From assembly GCF_024124825.1 (NCBI RefSeq), contig NZ_JAMXSS010000002.1:3410001-3474000 (forward strand): a DNA stretch of 64,000 nucleotides, read 5' to 3'. This document shows, in pieces, positions 29,116-39,454 of the stretch. The notes under the pieces were generated by a model that saw nothing but the letters and a program-made list of their open reading frames with translations, was not told where the DNA came from and searched no databases. The DNA comes from Arthrobacter sp. H16F315. GTDB lineage: Bacteria; Actinomycetota; Actinomycetes; Actinomycetales; Micrococcaceae. Position numbers and translations under genes: made by a program. How positions within the stretch are numbered: the stretch's first letter is position 1; each line of letters begins with the position of its first letter.

Positions 29116-30927
29116 TTAGCTGTTGCGGACGGCGTCGACACAATAGTCGACTGCCTTCGCAACGGGGACGTTTTCGGCATGGCCGCTGCGGCGGTCCTTG
29201 ATCTCGACGACTCCGTCCACCAGTCCACGCCCCACGGCGAGGATTGTCGGCACACCGACGAGCTCGGCGTCGCCGAACTTCACCCCCGGGGACACCTTGG
29301 GGCGGTCATCGTAAATCACCTCGAGGCCGGCGGCTTCCAGCTCAAGGGCCAGCTTCTCCGCGGCCGCGAAGATCTCCTCGCCGCGGCCAACGGCCACCAC
29401 GTGGACATCGGCCGGGGCGACGGCGCGCGGCCAGATCAGGCCCTTGTCGTCGTGGTTGGATTCGGCAAGCGCCGCGACGGCGCGGGTGACGCCGACGCCA
29501 TACGAACCCATGGTGACGACCACCTGCTTGCCGTTCTGGTCAAGGACTTTCAGTTCGAGCGCTTCGGCGTACTTGCGCCCGAGCTGGAAAATGTGGCCCA
29601 TTTCAATGCCCCGGGCGGTTTCCAGCGGTCCGGAGCCGTCGGGGGCCTCATCGCCGGCCCGTACCTCGGTGCATTCGATGACGCCGTCCCAGCCGAAGTC
29701 GCGGCCGGCTACCAGCCCAAAGACGTGCTTGCCTGCCTGGTTGGCGCCGGTAACCCAGGCGGAGCCACGCACAACCCGGGGATCCACGAGGTAGAGCAGC
29801 TTGGCGGCGCCCTCGGCGCCCAGCAGGGCCGAATCAAGGGTCAAGCCCGGGCCAATGTAGCCCTTGACGATAAGGGGCTGCTTCTTGAGGTCCTCTTCGT
29901 TAGCGGCCTCAAGCATGATTTCGCCGCCGATGGGCAGGAAGGAACCGATGTTCGCTTCCACCCGCTTGAGGTCGACTCCGCGGTCGCCCGGCACGCCGAT
30001 CACTACGATCTGGCGTTCGCCGGTCGGCAGGGTGACGGCCAGGACAACGTTCTTCAGCGTGTCAGCTGCGGTCCAGGCGCCGCCGTCGGCCGGGGCGCGG
30101 GGCACCAGCGTGTTCGCGGCGTCGACGAGCGTATCAATGGTAGGGGTGCCCGGAGTGTCCCGCACCTGCGCGGCGGGGGCGTTGCTGAAGTCGATATCCG
30201 GCGGGACGACTGTGGTGACGGCCTCGACGTTGGCCGCGTAGCCGCCGGCGGAACGGACGAAGGTGTCCTCGCCGATCTCCGTGGGGTGCAGGAATTCCTC
30301 GCTCTTGGACCCGCCCATGGCTCCCGCCGTGGCTGCGACCGGGACCACTTCGAGGCCGAGGCGCTCGAAGATCTTCAGGTACGCGCTGCGGTGCGCGGCG
30401 TAGCTGGCGTCCAGGCCGGCGTCGTCAACGTCGAAGGAGTAGGAGTCCTTCATGATGAACTCGCGGCCGCGCAGCAGGCCGGCCCGGGGCCGCGCCTCAT
30501 CGCGGTACTTGTTCTGGATCTGGTAGATGCTCAGCGGGAGGTCCTTGTACGAGGAGTACAGGTCCTTGACCAGCAGGGTGAACATTTCCTCGTGTGTGGG
30601 CGCCAGCAGGTAGTCGTTACCCTTGCGGTCCTGGAGCCGGAAGATCCCCTCGCCGTACTCGGTCCAGCGGTTGGTCACTTCGTAGGGTTCCTTGGGCAGC
30701 AGTGCCGGGAAGTGCACTTCCTGGGCACCGATCGCGGACATTTCCTCGCGGATGACCGCCTCCACCTTGCGCAGCACGCTCAGCCCCAGCGGAAGCCACG
30801 TGTAGATGCCCGGGGCGGCCCGGCGGATATACCCGGCGCGGACCAGGAGCCGGTGGCTGGCCACCTCGGCATCGGCGGGATCTTCACGCAGGGTGCGCAG
30901 GAACAGCTTGGAGAGTCGAAGGACCAC
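29116..30927 (-). CDS. proS: Prolyl-tRNA synthetase
   Basis: This class II synthetase charges tRNA-Pro. At 603 residues it is the long bacterial type with the INS editing domain between motifs 2 and 3. [19 protein letters not shown], motif 2 with FRDEARPR-like [21 protein letters not shown], and motif 3 [14 protein letters not shown] are visible. GTG at 30927 gives the standard MVLRLSKLF start; the extension to 31005 is unlikely. The long open frame on the other strand (28324-31524) is an antisense shadow of this gene. Confidence 0.97.
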   Translation of the reverse strand: MVLRLSKLFLRTLREDPADAEVASHRLLVRAGYIRRAAPGIYTWLPLGLSVLRKVEAVIREEMSAIGAQEVHFPALLPKEPYEVTNRWTEYGEGIFRLQDRKGNDYLLAPTHEEMFTLLVKDLYSSYKDLPLSIYQIQNKYRDEARPRAGLLRGREFIMKDSYSFDVDDAGLDASYAAHRSAYLKIFERLGLEVVPVAATAGAMGGSKSEEFLHPTEIGEDTFVRSAGGYAANVEAVTTVVPPDIDFSNAPAAQVRDTPGTPTIDTLVDAANTLVPRAPADGGAWTAADTLKNVVLAVTLPTGERQIVVIGVPGDRGVDLKRVEANIGSFLPIGGEIMLEAANEEDLKKQPLIVKGYIGPGLTLDSALLGAEGAAKLLYLVDPRVVRGSAWVTGANQAGKHVFGLVAGRDFGWDGVIECTEVRAGDEAPDGSGPLETARGIEMGHIFQLGRKYAEALELKVLDQNGKQVVVTMGSYGVGVTRAVAALAESNHDDKGLIWPRAVAPADVHVVAVGRGEEIFAAAEKLALELEAAGLEVIYDDRPKVSPGVKFGDAELVGVPTILAVGRGLVDGVVEIKDRRSGHAENVPVAKAVDYCVDAVRNS

Positions 30928-31269
30928 GAGGTATCTATCCGTTTCTGGGAAGGTGCAGGGCAAAGCAGCAATGCTGTGAACCAGCAGTACCGGCACAGCC
31001 GGCACAAGAGTCTACGTACTAATCTACCGTCAGCCCGGATGCAGAAGAGCCACGCCATAACTGACGGAAGCCCCTGGCCGTTTCCGGCTGGTCATCCTGT
31101 CATGGCGTGGCCCTGCGGACCCCCGATTCCGCCAAAATTTCGGCTGCGGGTTCCCGGTGTTGCCCTCTGGGCATCTGCATCCCGGCACTTGCACCCGCGG
31201 AAACACGTGCCGACGCGGCACGGTAGTCCGAAGATATGTGACCCGGGGCACAAAAACAAGAGCCCTCAC
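30928..31269. other. Gap upstream of proS with a long hairpin
   Basis: These 342 bp contain no gene I can support. GCCACGCCAT (31050-31059) and ATGGCGTGGC (31102-31111) form a 10-bp outer stem around further partial pairing. It may be the terminator of the GNAT/ispG transcript or structure in the proS leader. No T-box specifier or antiterminator could be made out. Confidence 0.5.
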
Positions 31270-32166
31270 TCAGAAAAGCACTGTGGCGAACGTGCCTGCC
31301 TGCCGAAAGCCCACCCTCTCGTAGGTGGCGCGGGCCCGGGTGTTGAAGTTGTTGACGTAAAGGCTGGTCACCGGGGCAAGGGACTGGGCCAGCACCACCA
31401 CTGCCGCCATGTAGCCTGCGCTGAGGCCCTGGCCGCGAAACTCCGGGTTCATCCAGACTCCCTGGACCTGCGTCACCTCCGAAGTGACCGCGCCGAGCTC
31501 GGCTTTAAAAACCACCTCGCGTGACTGGTTCAGGTGAACCATGGAATGACCCTCACGGATCAGGCCCTTGACCCTCCGGCCGTAATACTCGCGGCCGCCG
31601 AGATAGGGTGAATAGCCCACTTCCTCCTCGAACATGGCCGCGCAGGCGGGCAGTATCCGGTCGAAGTCGGCGAGCTGGCTAAAACCAAACTGCGGGTTCG
31701 GGGTCACGGCGGGCGGGCCGGCAATTGTCATCAGCGGCTGGTTCGCGCGGATCTCGTGGGCTGTCTGGCCGAAGACTTCCAGCCCGGCGTACAGGGCAAG
31801 CACCGTGTCGGCAGGACCGAAGATCGAGGCGTACCGGCGCCCCGAGCTGTGGGCGGCGGCTGCCACCGCGCCCGCGAACTCGGGGTCCAGCTGCACCGGC
31901 ACCAGGTTGGCCCCGGCCCAACAGGCTCCGAGCAGGGTGCCGCCGTCGAACACGCCAAAGATGCTGGCGCCTCCCGTGGTGGGAGCAGCCGAACCGGCGG
32001 TTGCCAGGTGCGAGAGGATAAAAACGTTGGCGACGACGTCCTGCCGGGCCAGGGCCAGGAGCTGGGAAGTATCCGAACCCCCCAGGCTCCGGACCGTGAC
32101 GCCGGCCGCGGCGCCGTCCTTACGAGACGCTAACCACGGGGCTACCCTTGACAGCATCTTCGCCAT
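31270..32166 (-). CDS. DUF4081/GNAT acetyltransferase
   Basis: The 298-residue protein has an N-terminal DUF4081-type domain (about 25-140, with [18 protein letters not shown]) and a C-terminal GNAT domain with [20 protein letters not shown] and the end [20 protein letters not shown]. In actinobacteria this gene regularly follows ispG. ATG at 32166 (GGGGGAGG just upstream) overlaps the ispG end by 47 bp. The substrate of the acetyl transfer is unknown. Confidence 0.88.
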   Translation of the reverse strand: MAKMLSRVAPWLASRKDGAAAGVTVRSLGGSDTSQLLALARQDVVANVFILSHLATAGSAAPTTGGASIFGVFDGGTLLGACWAGANLVPVQLDPEFAGAVAAAAHSSGRRYASIFGPADTVLALYAGLEVFGQTAHEIRANQPLMTIAGPPAVTPNPQFGFSQLADFDRILPACAAMFEEEVGYSPYLGGREYYGRRVKGLIREGHSMVHLNQSREVVFKAELGAVTSEVTQVQGVWMNPEFRGQGLSAGYMAAVVVLAQSLAPVTSLYVNNFNTRARATYERVGFRQAGTFATVLF

Positions 32167-33286
32167 CGGCCTCCCCCATCTCTTCGGCGATGCGCATGGC
32201 TTCCTCGATCAGTGTCTCAACGATCTGGTCCTCCGGGACAGTCTTGATAACCTCTCCGCGCACGAAGATCTGGCCCTTGCCGTTGCCGGATGCTACCCCA
32301 AGGTCCGCTTCGCGGGCTTCACCGGGGCCGTTGACCACGCAGCCCATAACGGCCACGCGCAGCGGAATTTCCATCCCCTCCAGTCCTGCCGTGACCTGCT
32401 CGGCCAGCGTGTACACGTCCACCTGGGCGCGGCCACAGGAAGGACAGGAGACGATCTCGAGCTTGCGCGGGCGCAGGTTGAGCGACTGCAGAATCTGGTT
32501 GCCCACCTTGATTTCCTCCACCGGAGGGGCCGAAAGGGAGACCCGGATGGTGTCACCGATGCCGCGGGAGAGGAGGGCTCCAAAGGCCGTGGCAGATTTG
32601 ATGGTGCCCTGGAATGCGGGGCCGGCCTCGGTAACGCCGAGGTGCAGCGGCCAGTCGCCCTGTTCGGCGAGCATCTCGTAGGCGGCGACCATAATCACCG
32701 GGTCATTGTGCTTGACCGAGATTTTGAAGTCGTTGAAGCCGTGCTCCTCGAACAGCGAGGCCTCCCAGACGGCGGATTCCACCAGGGCTTCCGGGGTGGC
32801 CTTGCCGTACTTCTTCAGGATTCCGGGCTCCAGCGATCCGGCGTTGATGCCGATCCGGATCGAGGTGCCGTGGTCCTTGGCGGCCCGGGCGATCTCCTTG
32901 ACCTGGTCATCGAACTTGCGGATGTTCCCGGGGTTCACCCGCACCGCCGCACACCCCGCCTCGATCGCGGCAAAAACGTACTTCGGCTGGAAATGGATGT
33001 CCGCGATTACGGGGATCTGGGACTTTCTGGCGATGATCGGCAGGGCCGCGGCGTCATCCGCGGACGGGCAGGCGACGCGCACAATGTCACAGCCGGAGGC
33101 CGTGAGCTCGGCGATCTGCTGCAGTGTGGCGTTGATGTCCGTGGTGGGCGTTGTGGTCATCGACTGCACGCTGATGGGCGAATCGGAGCCGACGCCGACC
33201 GAACCCACCTTGATCTGGCGGGTCTTGCGCCGCGGCGCAAGGACGGGGGGCGGTGCTGACGGCATTCCCAAGCTGACCGAGGTCAC
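32120..33286 (-). CDS. ispG: 4-hydroxy-3-methylbut-2-enyl diphosphate synthase (IspG/GcpE)
   Basis: This [4Fe-4S] enzyme performs the sixth step of the MEP isoprenoid pathway. [31 protein letters not shown] and the C-terminal cluster ligands in [12 protein letters not shown] and [10 protein letters not shown] are all seen. The 388-residue length is normal. GTG at 33286 follows AAGGAG. Another MEP gene, dxr, lies 3.4 kb upstream on the same strand with the site-2 protease between, a common actinobacterial arrangement. Confidence 0.97.
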   Translation of the reverse strand: MTSVSLGMPSAPPPVLAPRRKTRQIKVGSVGVGSDSPISVQSMTTTPTTDINATLQQIAELTASGCDIVRVACPSADDAAALPIIARKSQIPVIADIHFQPKYVFAAIEAGCAAVRVNPGNIRKFDDQVKEIARAAKDHGTSIRIGINAGSLEPGILKKYGKATPEALVESAVWEASLFEEHGFNDFKISVKHNDPVIMVAAYEMLAEQGDWPLHLGVTEAGPAFQGTIKSATAFGALLSRGIGDTIRVSLSAPPVEEIKVGNQILQSLNLRPRKLEIVSCPSCGRAQVDVYTLAEQVTAGLEGMEIPLRVAVMGCVVNGPGEAREADLGVASGNGKGQIFVRGEVIKTVPEDQIVETLIEEAMRIAEEMGEADGEDAVKGSPVVSVS

Positions 33287-33321
33287 ATGGACTCCTTGTA
33301 TCGAAGTAGGTCTGGCGGGGG

Positions 33322-33615
33322 CTAGGCGGCGTGGGCGGCCAGGAGTCCGGAGACGGGCGCCCAGGCCGTGGTGCGGGTGCCGGAGATGGCCCCGGCTGCG
33401 GCGAAGGGATCCTGCCTGAGGATCTCGTTGAGCGCCTGCTCGTCGGCGGCCTTTAGGATCAGCAAGGCTCCGGCGCCGTCACCGTAGGGGCCGCTGGCGA
33501 GCAGGGTCCCTTCCTGGGCCAGCCCGGCGGTCCAGTCCCGGTGTGCCGGGCGGGTAGCGTCACGGACTTCGGTGGATTCGGCGTCGTATACGTACTCAAC
33601 AGCAAAAACAGTCAT
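33322..33615 (-). CDS. YciI-family protein
   Basis: The 97-residue ferredoxin-like protein shows [20 protein letters not shown], with the His and the Gly-rich loop typical of YciI, and [17 protein letters not shown]. Some homologues are dehalogenase-like or form stand-alone dimers; the activity here is unknown. A TAGTCT box (33622-33627 on the minus strand) ends six bases before ATG, without a Shine-Dalgarno sequence, so the gene is probably leaderless. It lies just before ispG. Confidence 0.87.
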   Translation of the reverse strand: MTVFAVEYVYDAESTEVRDATRPAHRDWTAGLAQEGTLLASGPYGDGAGALLILKAADEQALNEILRQDPFAAAGAISGTRTTAWAPVSGLLAAHAA

Positions 33616-33662
33616 ACGGATAGACTATCGCCCCGCCGGCCAGGTACCGATCCGGGACGGCG

Positions 33663-34163
33663 TTAACCGAGGAGGAGAACCTTGGCCAGGGCCGCCACAC
33701 CGGCCGCCCAGAGCAGGGACGTCAGGGTGCCGATGATAAAGCGCTCGGCAGCAACCGGTGTCTCCTTGAGCTCGGCAAAGCGGCCCAGGCCCTTGATCGC
33801 TACCACGTACGCGATGGCGACCGGCTCGCCGGCGAGGATTGCGAGGCAGACCGCCAGGCGTTCCAGCACTCCGATGATCGCACCACCGCGCAGGATCCGC
33901 ACGCTGCTGACCGGGACGGCTGCGGTGCCGGCGGGGGCTGCGGTGCCGGCAGGGGGTGCGGTGCCGGCGGGTGCTGTTGGTACGAGCGGGACTGTGGGTG
34001 CAACGGTGACGTCCGCGGCGGGGTCATTCGCCGGATCGCCGGCTCCGCCGCCTGTTTCCTGCCGGTCATCGATGGTCCGGGCTAGCCGGAAGACCAACGC
34101 CGTGACGGGCCAGCCGGCGAACCCTGCGATGAGCAGCGCCAGGGTGATCCAGAGGGCGTTCAC
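33663..34163 (-). CDS. Membrane protein partnered with the SatD-like regulator
   Basis: The 166-residue protein has an N-terminal span (LWITLALLIAGFAGWPVTAL), a variable loop rich in Thr, Pro and Ala (about residues 40-85, with repeated PAGTA units), and two C-terminal spans (GVLERLAVCLAILAGEPVAI and IIGTLTSLLWAAGVAALAKV). GTG at 34163 follows AAGGAGACCG and overlaps the upstream SatD-like gene by 4 bp. Coupled SatD plus membrane-protein pairs occur in other Gram-positives, but the biochemical role is not known. Confidence 0.7.
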   Translation of the reverse strand: MNALWITLALLIAGFAGWPVTALVFRLARTIDDRQETGGGAGDPANDPAADVTVAPTVPLVPTAPAGTAPPAGTAAPAGTAAVPVSSVRILRGGAIIGVLERLAVCLAILAGEPVAIAYVVAIKGLGRFAELKETPVAAERFIIGTLTSLLWAAGVAALAKVLLLG

Positions 34164-34921
34164 CGGTCTCCTTCCAAACGCTCGGGGGTGCGGTAATCCG
34201 CGGCACGGACCGGCTCGCTGGCGCCGGTAGTGCACTCCATGGTGGCCTCGTTGGTGCCTGCGATCACTCCGTGCGCGAAGGCCAGCAGCATTTCGGCCGC
34301 GGGCCTCGCCGCCCATTCTTCCTGCCAGCCGGAGCGCAGCAGCGCACGGCTGACCGATTGCTCGGTGATTCCCAGTTGCCTGGCAGCGATCTTTTGCGTT
34401 CCATGCGTTCCCGCATGGCCGTCCTGCACAGTGCGCAGCACATCCACGACTTTCCATTGTGCCGCCGTGCGGTCCTGGACCAGCCGCCCGATCAGGCGCA
34501 GCACCGCCTCGGCGTTGGCGCAGGAACTGGCGCCGGCGGATCCCGCCGGCGAGGGTGCTGCCTCGCCCCGGCGCAATCCTCCCGAGGCGACGGCGAGGGG
34601 CACATGGGCGGAACCGGACTTGGCCTTCTCCACGGCCACCCGAGCCGCTACGAACGCCGGACCGGAACCCTCCCGCGGGCTTGCCGGCAGCGGCAGATCC
34701 ACCGCCCCCACCCCGATTCCCACGTACCAGCGGCCGCTGCGCAGGGCGTGCAGTGCGATCTCCACTACTTCGGCCGGCCGCTCCAGGACCCCCTGGACTT
34801 CGTCGCCCACGGAACGTTCGAAGTGTCCGGCCGTGGAGAGCCCGGCCAGTTCCGCCAGGAGGGCCGGGACACGGTCGACGTCGGCAGTGCTTCCGCGCTG
34901 GTCGATTGTCATCACGTACAT
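34160..34921 (-). CDS. SatD-like protein with C-terminal helix-turn-helix
   Basis: The 253-residue protein begins MYVMTIDQRGSTADVDRVP, has SVGDEVQGVLERPAEVVEIA and WYVGIGVGAVDLP, and near the end a helix-turn-helix TQKIAARQLGITEQSVSRAL. This fits the SatD family, first named from an acid-tolerance operon in streptococci. It is probably a DNA-binding regulator of its own operon. TAGGGT (34928-34933, minus strand) lies six bases before ATG. An AT-rich repeat block lies just upstream. Confidence 0.72.
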   Translation of the reverse strand: MYVMTIDQRGSTADVDRVPALLAELAGLSTAGHFERSVGDEVQGVLERPAEVVEIALHALRSGRWYVGIGVGAVDLPLPASPREGSGPAFVAARVAVEKAKSGSAHVPLAVASGGLRRGEAAPSPAGSAGASSCANAEAVLRLIGRLVQDRTAAQWKVVDVLRTVQDGHAGTHGTQKIAARQLGITEQSVSRALLRSGWQEEWAARPAAEMLLAFAHGVIAGTNEATMECTTGASEPVRAADYRTPERLEGDR

Positions 34922-34927
34922 GGCCCT

Positions 34928-35008
34928 ACCCTAAAGGGGTGATGTTCTAGAATCAATCAATTTCAACTGATTACCAAAAATAAGCCAAAATAAGCTGATA
35001 ACGACAAA
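34928..35008. promoter_or_regulatory. AT-rich promoter region of the SatD-like operon
   Basis: This is the most AT-rich stretch of the window. It holds the TAGGGT -10 box, a direct repeat AAAATAAGCC/AAAATAAGCT (about 34976-34995) and a partial inverted repeat AATCA...TGATT (about 34950-34972). These could be operator sites for the SatD-like regulator. Confidence 0.5.
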
Positions 35009-35079
35009 TCAGCGCCATCCGGTTAGCCCTGCCTGAGCCACGCTCCCCGAGTTCCCGCGAGCAGACAGCCCGGCTGTAG

Positions 35080-35352
35080 GTGGGTCCGCTCCTGCTCGGC
35101 GCCTGGGCGGTCTTTGGCAGCTACCTGGATCTCTCGCGCCGGCTGGAATGGCGCTCACCGCCCAGGCTTGGACTGCTAATCCCCTAAGTGGCCTTGTATT
35201 TCCGGGCACAGATGATCCTGTGGTGGCCGCTCCGGGACCTCCAGCGCGTCGCCTGGTCCGTCTTCCTGGTCCTCTTTTGTGTCAACACGGCCCTTAACCT
35301 CACGGGAGATTTCCGCCGGCCGGAAGGCGGCGGGGTCAGCCGAAGAGATTGA
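35080..35352 (+). pseudogene. Membrane-protein remnant with an in-frame stop
   Basis: One frame from GTG 35080 to TGA 35350 reads like a small membrane protein: LLLGAWAVFGSYLDLSRRL, LGLLIP, then TAA at 35185, then VALYFRAQMILWWPLRDLQR and VAWSVFLVLFCVNTALNL. The protein-like reading continues in the same frame across the stop, which argues for a single nonsense change, unlike the frameshifts elsewhere. An upstream stop (35077) means the N-terminus is also missing. The end overlaps the rip stop. The family is not recognised. Confidence 0.45.
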
Positions 35353-36668
35353 CGGGCTTAACGATGTCCGCGTAGATCAGCAAGGCGCCCATCCCCATCA
35401 GCAGCACCGCGACAACATAGGTCACCGGGAGAAGTTTGGCGATGTCGAACGCATCCGGAACCGGGCGGCCGAAGAGCTTGGCGATCCTGCGGCGCGCGCC
35501 CTCGTACAGCGCGCCGGCCACGTGGCCGCCGTCCAGCGGCAGCAGCGGAATGAGGTTGAAGACGGCCAGGGCGAAGTTGAGTCCGGCCAGCAGGCCCACG
35601 AGGGCGGCCACCCTGGACTGCATCGGCACCTGCTCCATCGCGGCCACCTCGCCGGCCACCCGGCCCACCCCGACCACGCTGATGGGTCCGTTGGGGTCGC
35701 GGGGCTCATCGCTGAAGGCTGCCTTTGCGACGCCGGCCACACGCGCCGGGAGGTTCACAACAACGCCGGCGATCTGCTTGATGTTTTCTCCGGCCATGGG
35801 CAGGACCGCCGATGCCGGCTGCCGGACAAGGGCAGTTTGGGCGCCGACACCCAGGAAGCCGACGTCCTGGTACTGCAGCGTGCCGTCGGCGCCCTTGGCC
35901 TGCCGGCCGTCGACCCCAACGACCGGACGGGCAGAGAGCACGGGGGTGACAGTGGTGCTGACCGGAACGCCGTCGCGCTCCACTGTGATGGCGACCTTTT
36001 TGTCCGCGGACGCGCGGATCCAGCCGGTGAGTTCGTCCCAGCTGGTGACGGACTTGCCGTCGAAGGAGGTGATGACGTCATTGGGCAACAGGCCTGCGGC
36101 GGCGGCGGGGGGTGAGCTTGCAGTCAGCGGAGTTCGGGTCCACGGTCTCGCCGGCCTTGACCTGGCACTTGGAGACATCAGCGACCGTGGTGGTCTGGGT
36201 GGCGATGCCAAAACCCATCAGCAGTACGGCCGTCAGCGCGAGCCCGATCAGCATGTTCATGGCCGGGCCGCCAAGCATAATGATGATCTTCTTCCAGGCC
36301 GGCAGCTTGTAGAAGACACGGTTGCCGTCGTCGGGTCCGACTTCCTCGTGGGCGAGGGACCGGGCGTCCGAAGCCAGGGACTGGAACATACCGGTGCTGG
36401 AGGGACGTACCGTGCCGTCCTCCTTGTTCGGCGGGTACATCCCGATCATGGAGACAAACCCGCCCAGCGGGAGTGCTTTGAAGCCGTACTCGGTCTCGCC
36501 CTTCTTCCGGGACCACACCGTGGGGCCGAAGCCGATCATGTACTTCGTGACACGGACCTTAAACAGCTTGGCAGGCAGCAGGTGCCCCACTTCGTGCAGG
36601 GCAATGGACACGGCGATGCCGATCGCCACAAAGACGACACCGAGGATAAAAAGAAGGACGGGACTCAT
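35336..36668 (-). CDS. Site-2 protease (M50, RseP/RIP-type; single frameshift)
   Basis: This intramembrane zinc protease cleaves anti-sigma factors or other membrane proteins. The first frame has the zinc motif ALHEVGHLLPAKLF (His25, Glu26, His29) and spans with MLGGPAMNMLIGLAL. The second has the PDZ domain (AAGLLPNDVITSFDGKSV) and the third-ligand motif FNLIPLLPLDGGHVAGAL. A G6 run at 36107-36112 has one base too many; with five it joins as KLTPAAAAGLLPND. The intact protein would have about 443 residues. It lies between ispG and dxr, as in Mycobacterium. Confidence 0.93.
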
Positions 36669-36687
36669 GGGCGTAATTTGCTGCTTC

Positions 36688-37873
36688 CTAGACGCTGCTG
36701 ATGGCTAAACGTTCGTGGGTGCGGGCTCGTGCCCATCGTTCAGCATCCAACACGGACTCCAAGGTCAGCCCGGAGGATCCTGTGTGTTCGCTGAGGACTG
36801 CTTCGATCGTATCGACGATATCGGTGAACCGGATCCGGCCTGCGTGGAAGGCCATCACGGCTTCCTCGTTCGCTGCGTTGAAGACAGCCGGGAAGGTACT
36901 CCCCTGTTTTGCGGCATGCTTCGCCAGCCCGACGGCCGGGAACGCCGCGGTGTCCAGCGGTTCGAAGGTCCAGCTGGTGGCCTTGCTCCAATCACAGGCC
37001 TGCGCGGCCTTCGGCACCCGGTCCGGCCAGCCGATACCCAGGGCGATCGGCAGGCGCATGTCCGGCGGGGAAGCCTGGGCGATGGTGGAGCCATCGATGA
37101 ACTGGACCATGGAGTGGACGACGGACTGCGGGTGGACCACCACGTCGATCTTCTCCAGCGGGATGTCAAAGAGCAGGTGCGCCTCGATTACTTCCAGGCC
37201 CTTATTGACCAGGCTGGCGGAGTTGGTGGTGACCATCAGGCCCATATCCCAGGTGGGGTGGGCGAGGGCGTCCTGCGGGGACACAGTTCGCAGCTCGTGC
37301 CGGCCCATACCGCGGAAGGGGCCGCCGGAAGCGGTGAGGACCAGACGCTCCACCTCGGCCGCGGTCCCGGCGCGCAGGCACTGGGCGATAGCTGAGTGCT
37401 CGGAATCAACAGGGACGATCTGGCCCTCTCGGGCGGCGGCCTTGACCAGGGCGCCGCCGACAATCAAGGACTCCTTGTTGGCCAGCGCCAGGGTCGCGCC
37501 CGATTTGAGCGCCGCCAGGGTGGGCGCCAGGCCGATGGAACCGGTAATGCCGTTAAGCACCACGTCGGCTTTGATCCCGGCGATCCGGGTGGCGGCGTCC
37601 GGCCCGGTCATGATCTCGGGACGGTAGCCGGTCACCCCCTTGGGCGCGGGCGGCGTCGTCGATCAGCGCCTGGAGGGCCGTCGCGTCGCCGGACGCGGTT
37701 CCGACGGTTTGGGCCCGGGTGTGGACGGCTTGCCGGGCGAGGAGTTCGAGGTTGCCGCCGCCCGCGCTCAGCGCAATGATCTCAAAAAGGTGCGGGGCGC
37801 CGTCGACGACCTCAATCGCCTGCGTGCCAATGGAACCTGTGGACCCGAGGAGGACGATCTTGCGCGGCTGCAT
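36688..37873 (-). CDS. dxr: 1-deoxy-D-xylulose 5-phosphate reductoisomerase (single frameshift)
   Basis: This is the first committed enzyme of the MEP pathway, making 2-C-methyl-D-erythritol 4-phosphate with NADPH. The first frame shows the NADPH site [18 protein letters not shown]. The second shows [35 protein letters not shown] and the late [12 protein letters not shown]. An extra base in the C5 run at 37635-37639 splits the gene after the Rossmann half. With four bases it reads [14 protein letters not shown]. The enzyme is essential in organisms using only this pathway, so the split is almost certainly a sequence error. Confidence 0.94.
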
Positions 37874-38081
37874 GTCTTAAGTATCCCGCACGGGGTTGAG
37901 TGCTTGTGCTGCCTGCCGGGCTGGCATTTCGCAACCAGGATGAGCACGAACCGCCGGGTCCTGGGACAGCGTTCACGGTCGCCCTGGGCACCTGGTTTCC
38001 CGTAGAGGTCCGTTTTTTCCTGGTGAAGGGCCGACGTTGGGAATCCTCGGTGGGCCGGCGCAGGAGCCGCAAGCCCGGAAG

Positions 38082-38916
38082 CTAGGGCCGGGCGCGGCGG
38101 AGCGTTGACTCTGCGTGCTTGAGGATGGGACCGTCGACCATCTTGCCGTTGAACTGGAACACCCCGGAGCCAGCCGAGGCGGCCGCCTCGAGGAGTTCCC
38201 TCGCCGCCGCGACCTCGGACTCGGAGGGCGCATAGGCGTCCCGGACCACCGCGACCTGGTGCGGATGGATGCAGGCCTTGGACCCAAAGCCCGAGGCGAC
38301 GCCGTCACGGGATTCGGCGGCGAGCCCTTCAAGATCGGGGATGTTGACGTAGACCGAGTCAACCGCTTCCTTGCCGAACGCCCGGGCGGCCAGCAGCACC
38401 GTGGAGCGGGCCTGCAGCGCCACCGCGCGGTAGGCGCCGTCGTCGGTCCGGCTGGACGTGCCGCCGAGCGAGGCGAGCAGGTCCTCTGCGCCCCACATCA
38501 GGCCCACCACATTGGGTTCCGCGGCGATGGCGGCGGCGTTGACGATCCCCAGCGCCGTCTCACAGAGCGCAATGACGCTGTACCCCTCTAGCTTCTTGAG
38601 CTGCCCGGCGCTTTCAGCCTTGGCGAGCATCACGTGCCGGTACGGAGTGTGCTTGAGGCAGTGCAGGTCTTTTTTCGAACTCTTCGGTGCCGGCCGGGTT
38701 GATCCGGATGATCGTCCGGCTCGGATCGAGCTCGGGGCCGTCCCCGGTGGCCCCGAGCTGGGCAAGGATGGCGCCGCGGGCGCGCTGTTTATCCGCCGGC
38801 GCCACCGCGTCCTCAAGGTCCACAATCACGGCGTCGGAGCGCTCGGCAGCCTTCTGGTAGCGCTCGGGGCGGTCGGCAGGGCAAAACAGCAGGGCAGGAC
38901 CCATCAGGAAGCTCAT
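38082..38916 (-). CDS. CitE-like beta-hydroxyacyl-CoA lyase (single frameshift)
   Basis: This HpcH/HpaI-type TIM-barrel CoA-ester lyase has about 277 residues. SFLMGPALLFCPADRPERY and SDAVIVDLEDAVAP (metal-binding acidic residues) come from the first frame; CETALGIVNAAAIA, LMWGAEDLLASLGG and ACIHPHQVAVV come from the second. One extra base in the T6 run at 38670-38675 splits them; with five it reads EEFEKDLHCLKHT. The syntenic M. tuberculosis Rv2498c was shown to cleave citramalyl-CoA and HMG-CoA, linking leucine and itaconate breakdown. The same role is inferred here. It is the last gene of the operon. Confidence 0.88.
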
Positions 38917-38920
38917 GTGT

Positions 38921-39454
38921 CTATTCTCCGCTCTTGCGCGTGTTCTGCGCCTCTGCATGTGCTTCGCGCACCCACATCAGGCAACTGCGGGTGGCGAGCG
39001 CAACAACGTCGCCGTCCTGGTTCCGGCCCGTGTGCTTCAGGGTCACAATCCCTTGCCCCGGGCGGGAGGAGGATAACCGTTTCCCGGTCACCACAGTCTC
39101 CGTGTAAAGGGTATCGCCGTGGTACATCGGGTGCGGGAAGGACACGTCCGTCATCCCCAGCTGGGCGATGATCGTGCCCTGGGTCAGCTGCGGTACTGAC
39201 TGCCCCACCACAGTTGCCAAGGTGAACATCGAGTTCATCAGCCGCTGGCCGAACGGCTGCCCGGCGCTCCAGGCGGCATCGAGGTGCAGGGCCTGGGTGT
39301 TCATGGTCATGGTGGTGAACAGGACGTTGTCCGTCTCGGTGACGGTCCGGCCGGGCCGGTGCGCGTAGACCACGTCCTCCTCGAGCTCGTCGAAATAGAG
39401 GCCGCGCTGTTCGACGATCCGGGGCTCGCGCGCCCGCAATGGTTCAGTTCTCAT
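38921..39454 (-). CDS. MaoC-family enoyl-CoA hydratase
   Basis: The 177-residue hot-dog fold protein shows [37 protein letters not shown] and the catalytic region [17 protein letters not shown]. It is equivalent in place and length to M. tuberculosis Rv2499c. It probably hydrates methylglutaconyl-CoA, and perhaps itaconyl-CoA, to feed the neighbouring lyase. The start overlaps the CoA-transferase B stop as ATGA. Confidence 0.88.
   Translation of the reverse strand: MRTEPLRAREPRIVEQRGLYFDELEEDVVYAHRPGRTVTETDNVLFTTMTMNTQALHLDAAWSAGQPFGQRLMNSMFTLATVVGQSVPQLTQGTIIAQLGMTDVSFPHPMYHGDTLYTETVVTGKRLSSSRPGQGIVTLKHTGRNQDGDVVALATRSCLMWVREAHAEAQNTRKSGE

Noticed and set aside
30928..31269. T-box riboswitch for proS
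   Set aside because: No T-box sequence, specifier loop or antiterminator pairing could be made out.
28324..31524. 1066-codon open frame antisense to proS and its neighbours
   Set aside because: It is a high-GC shadow of proS: no binding site, no recognisable domain, and the opposite strand codes for a complete synthetase.
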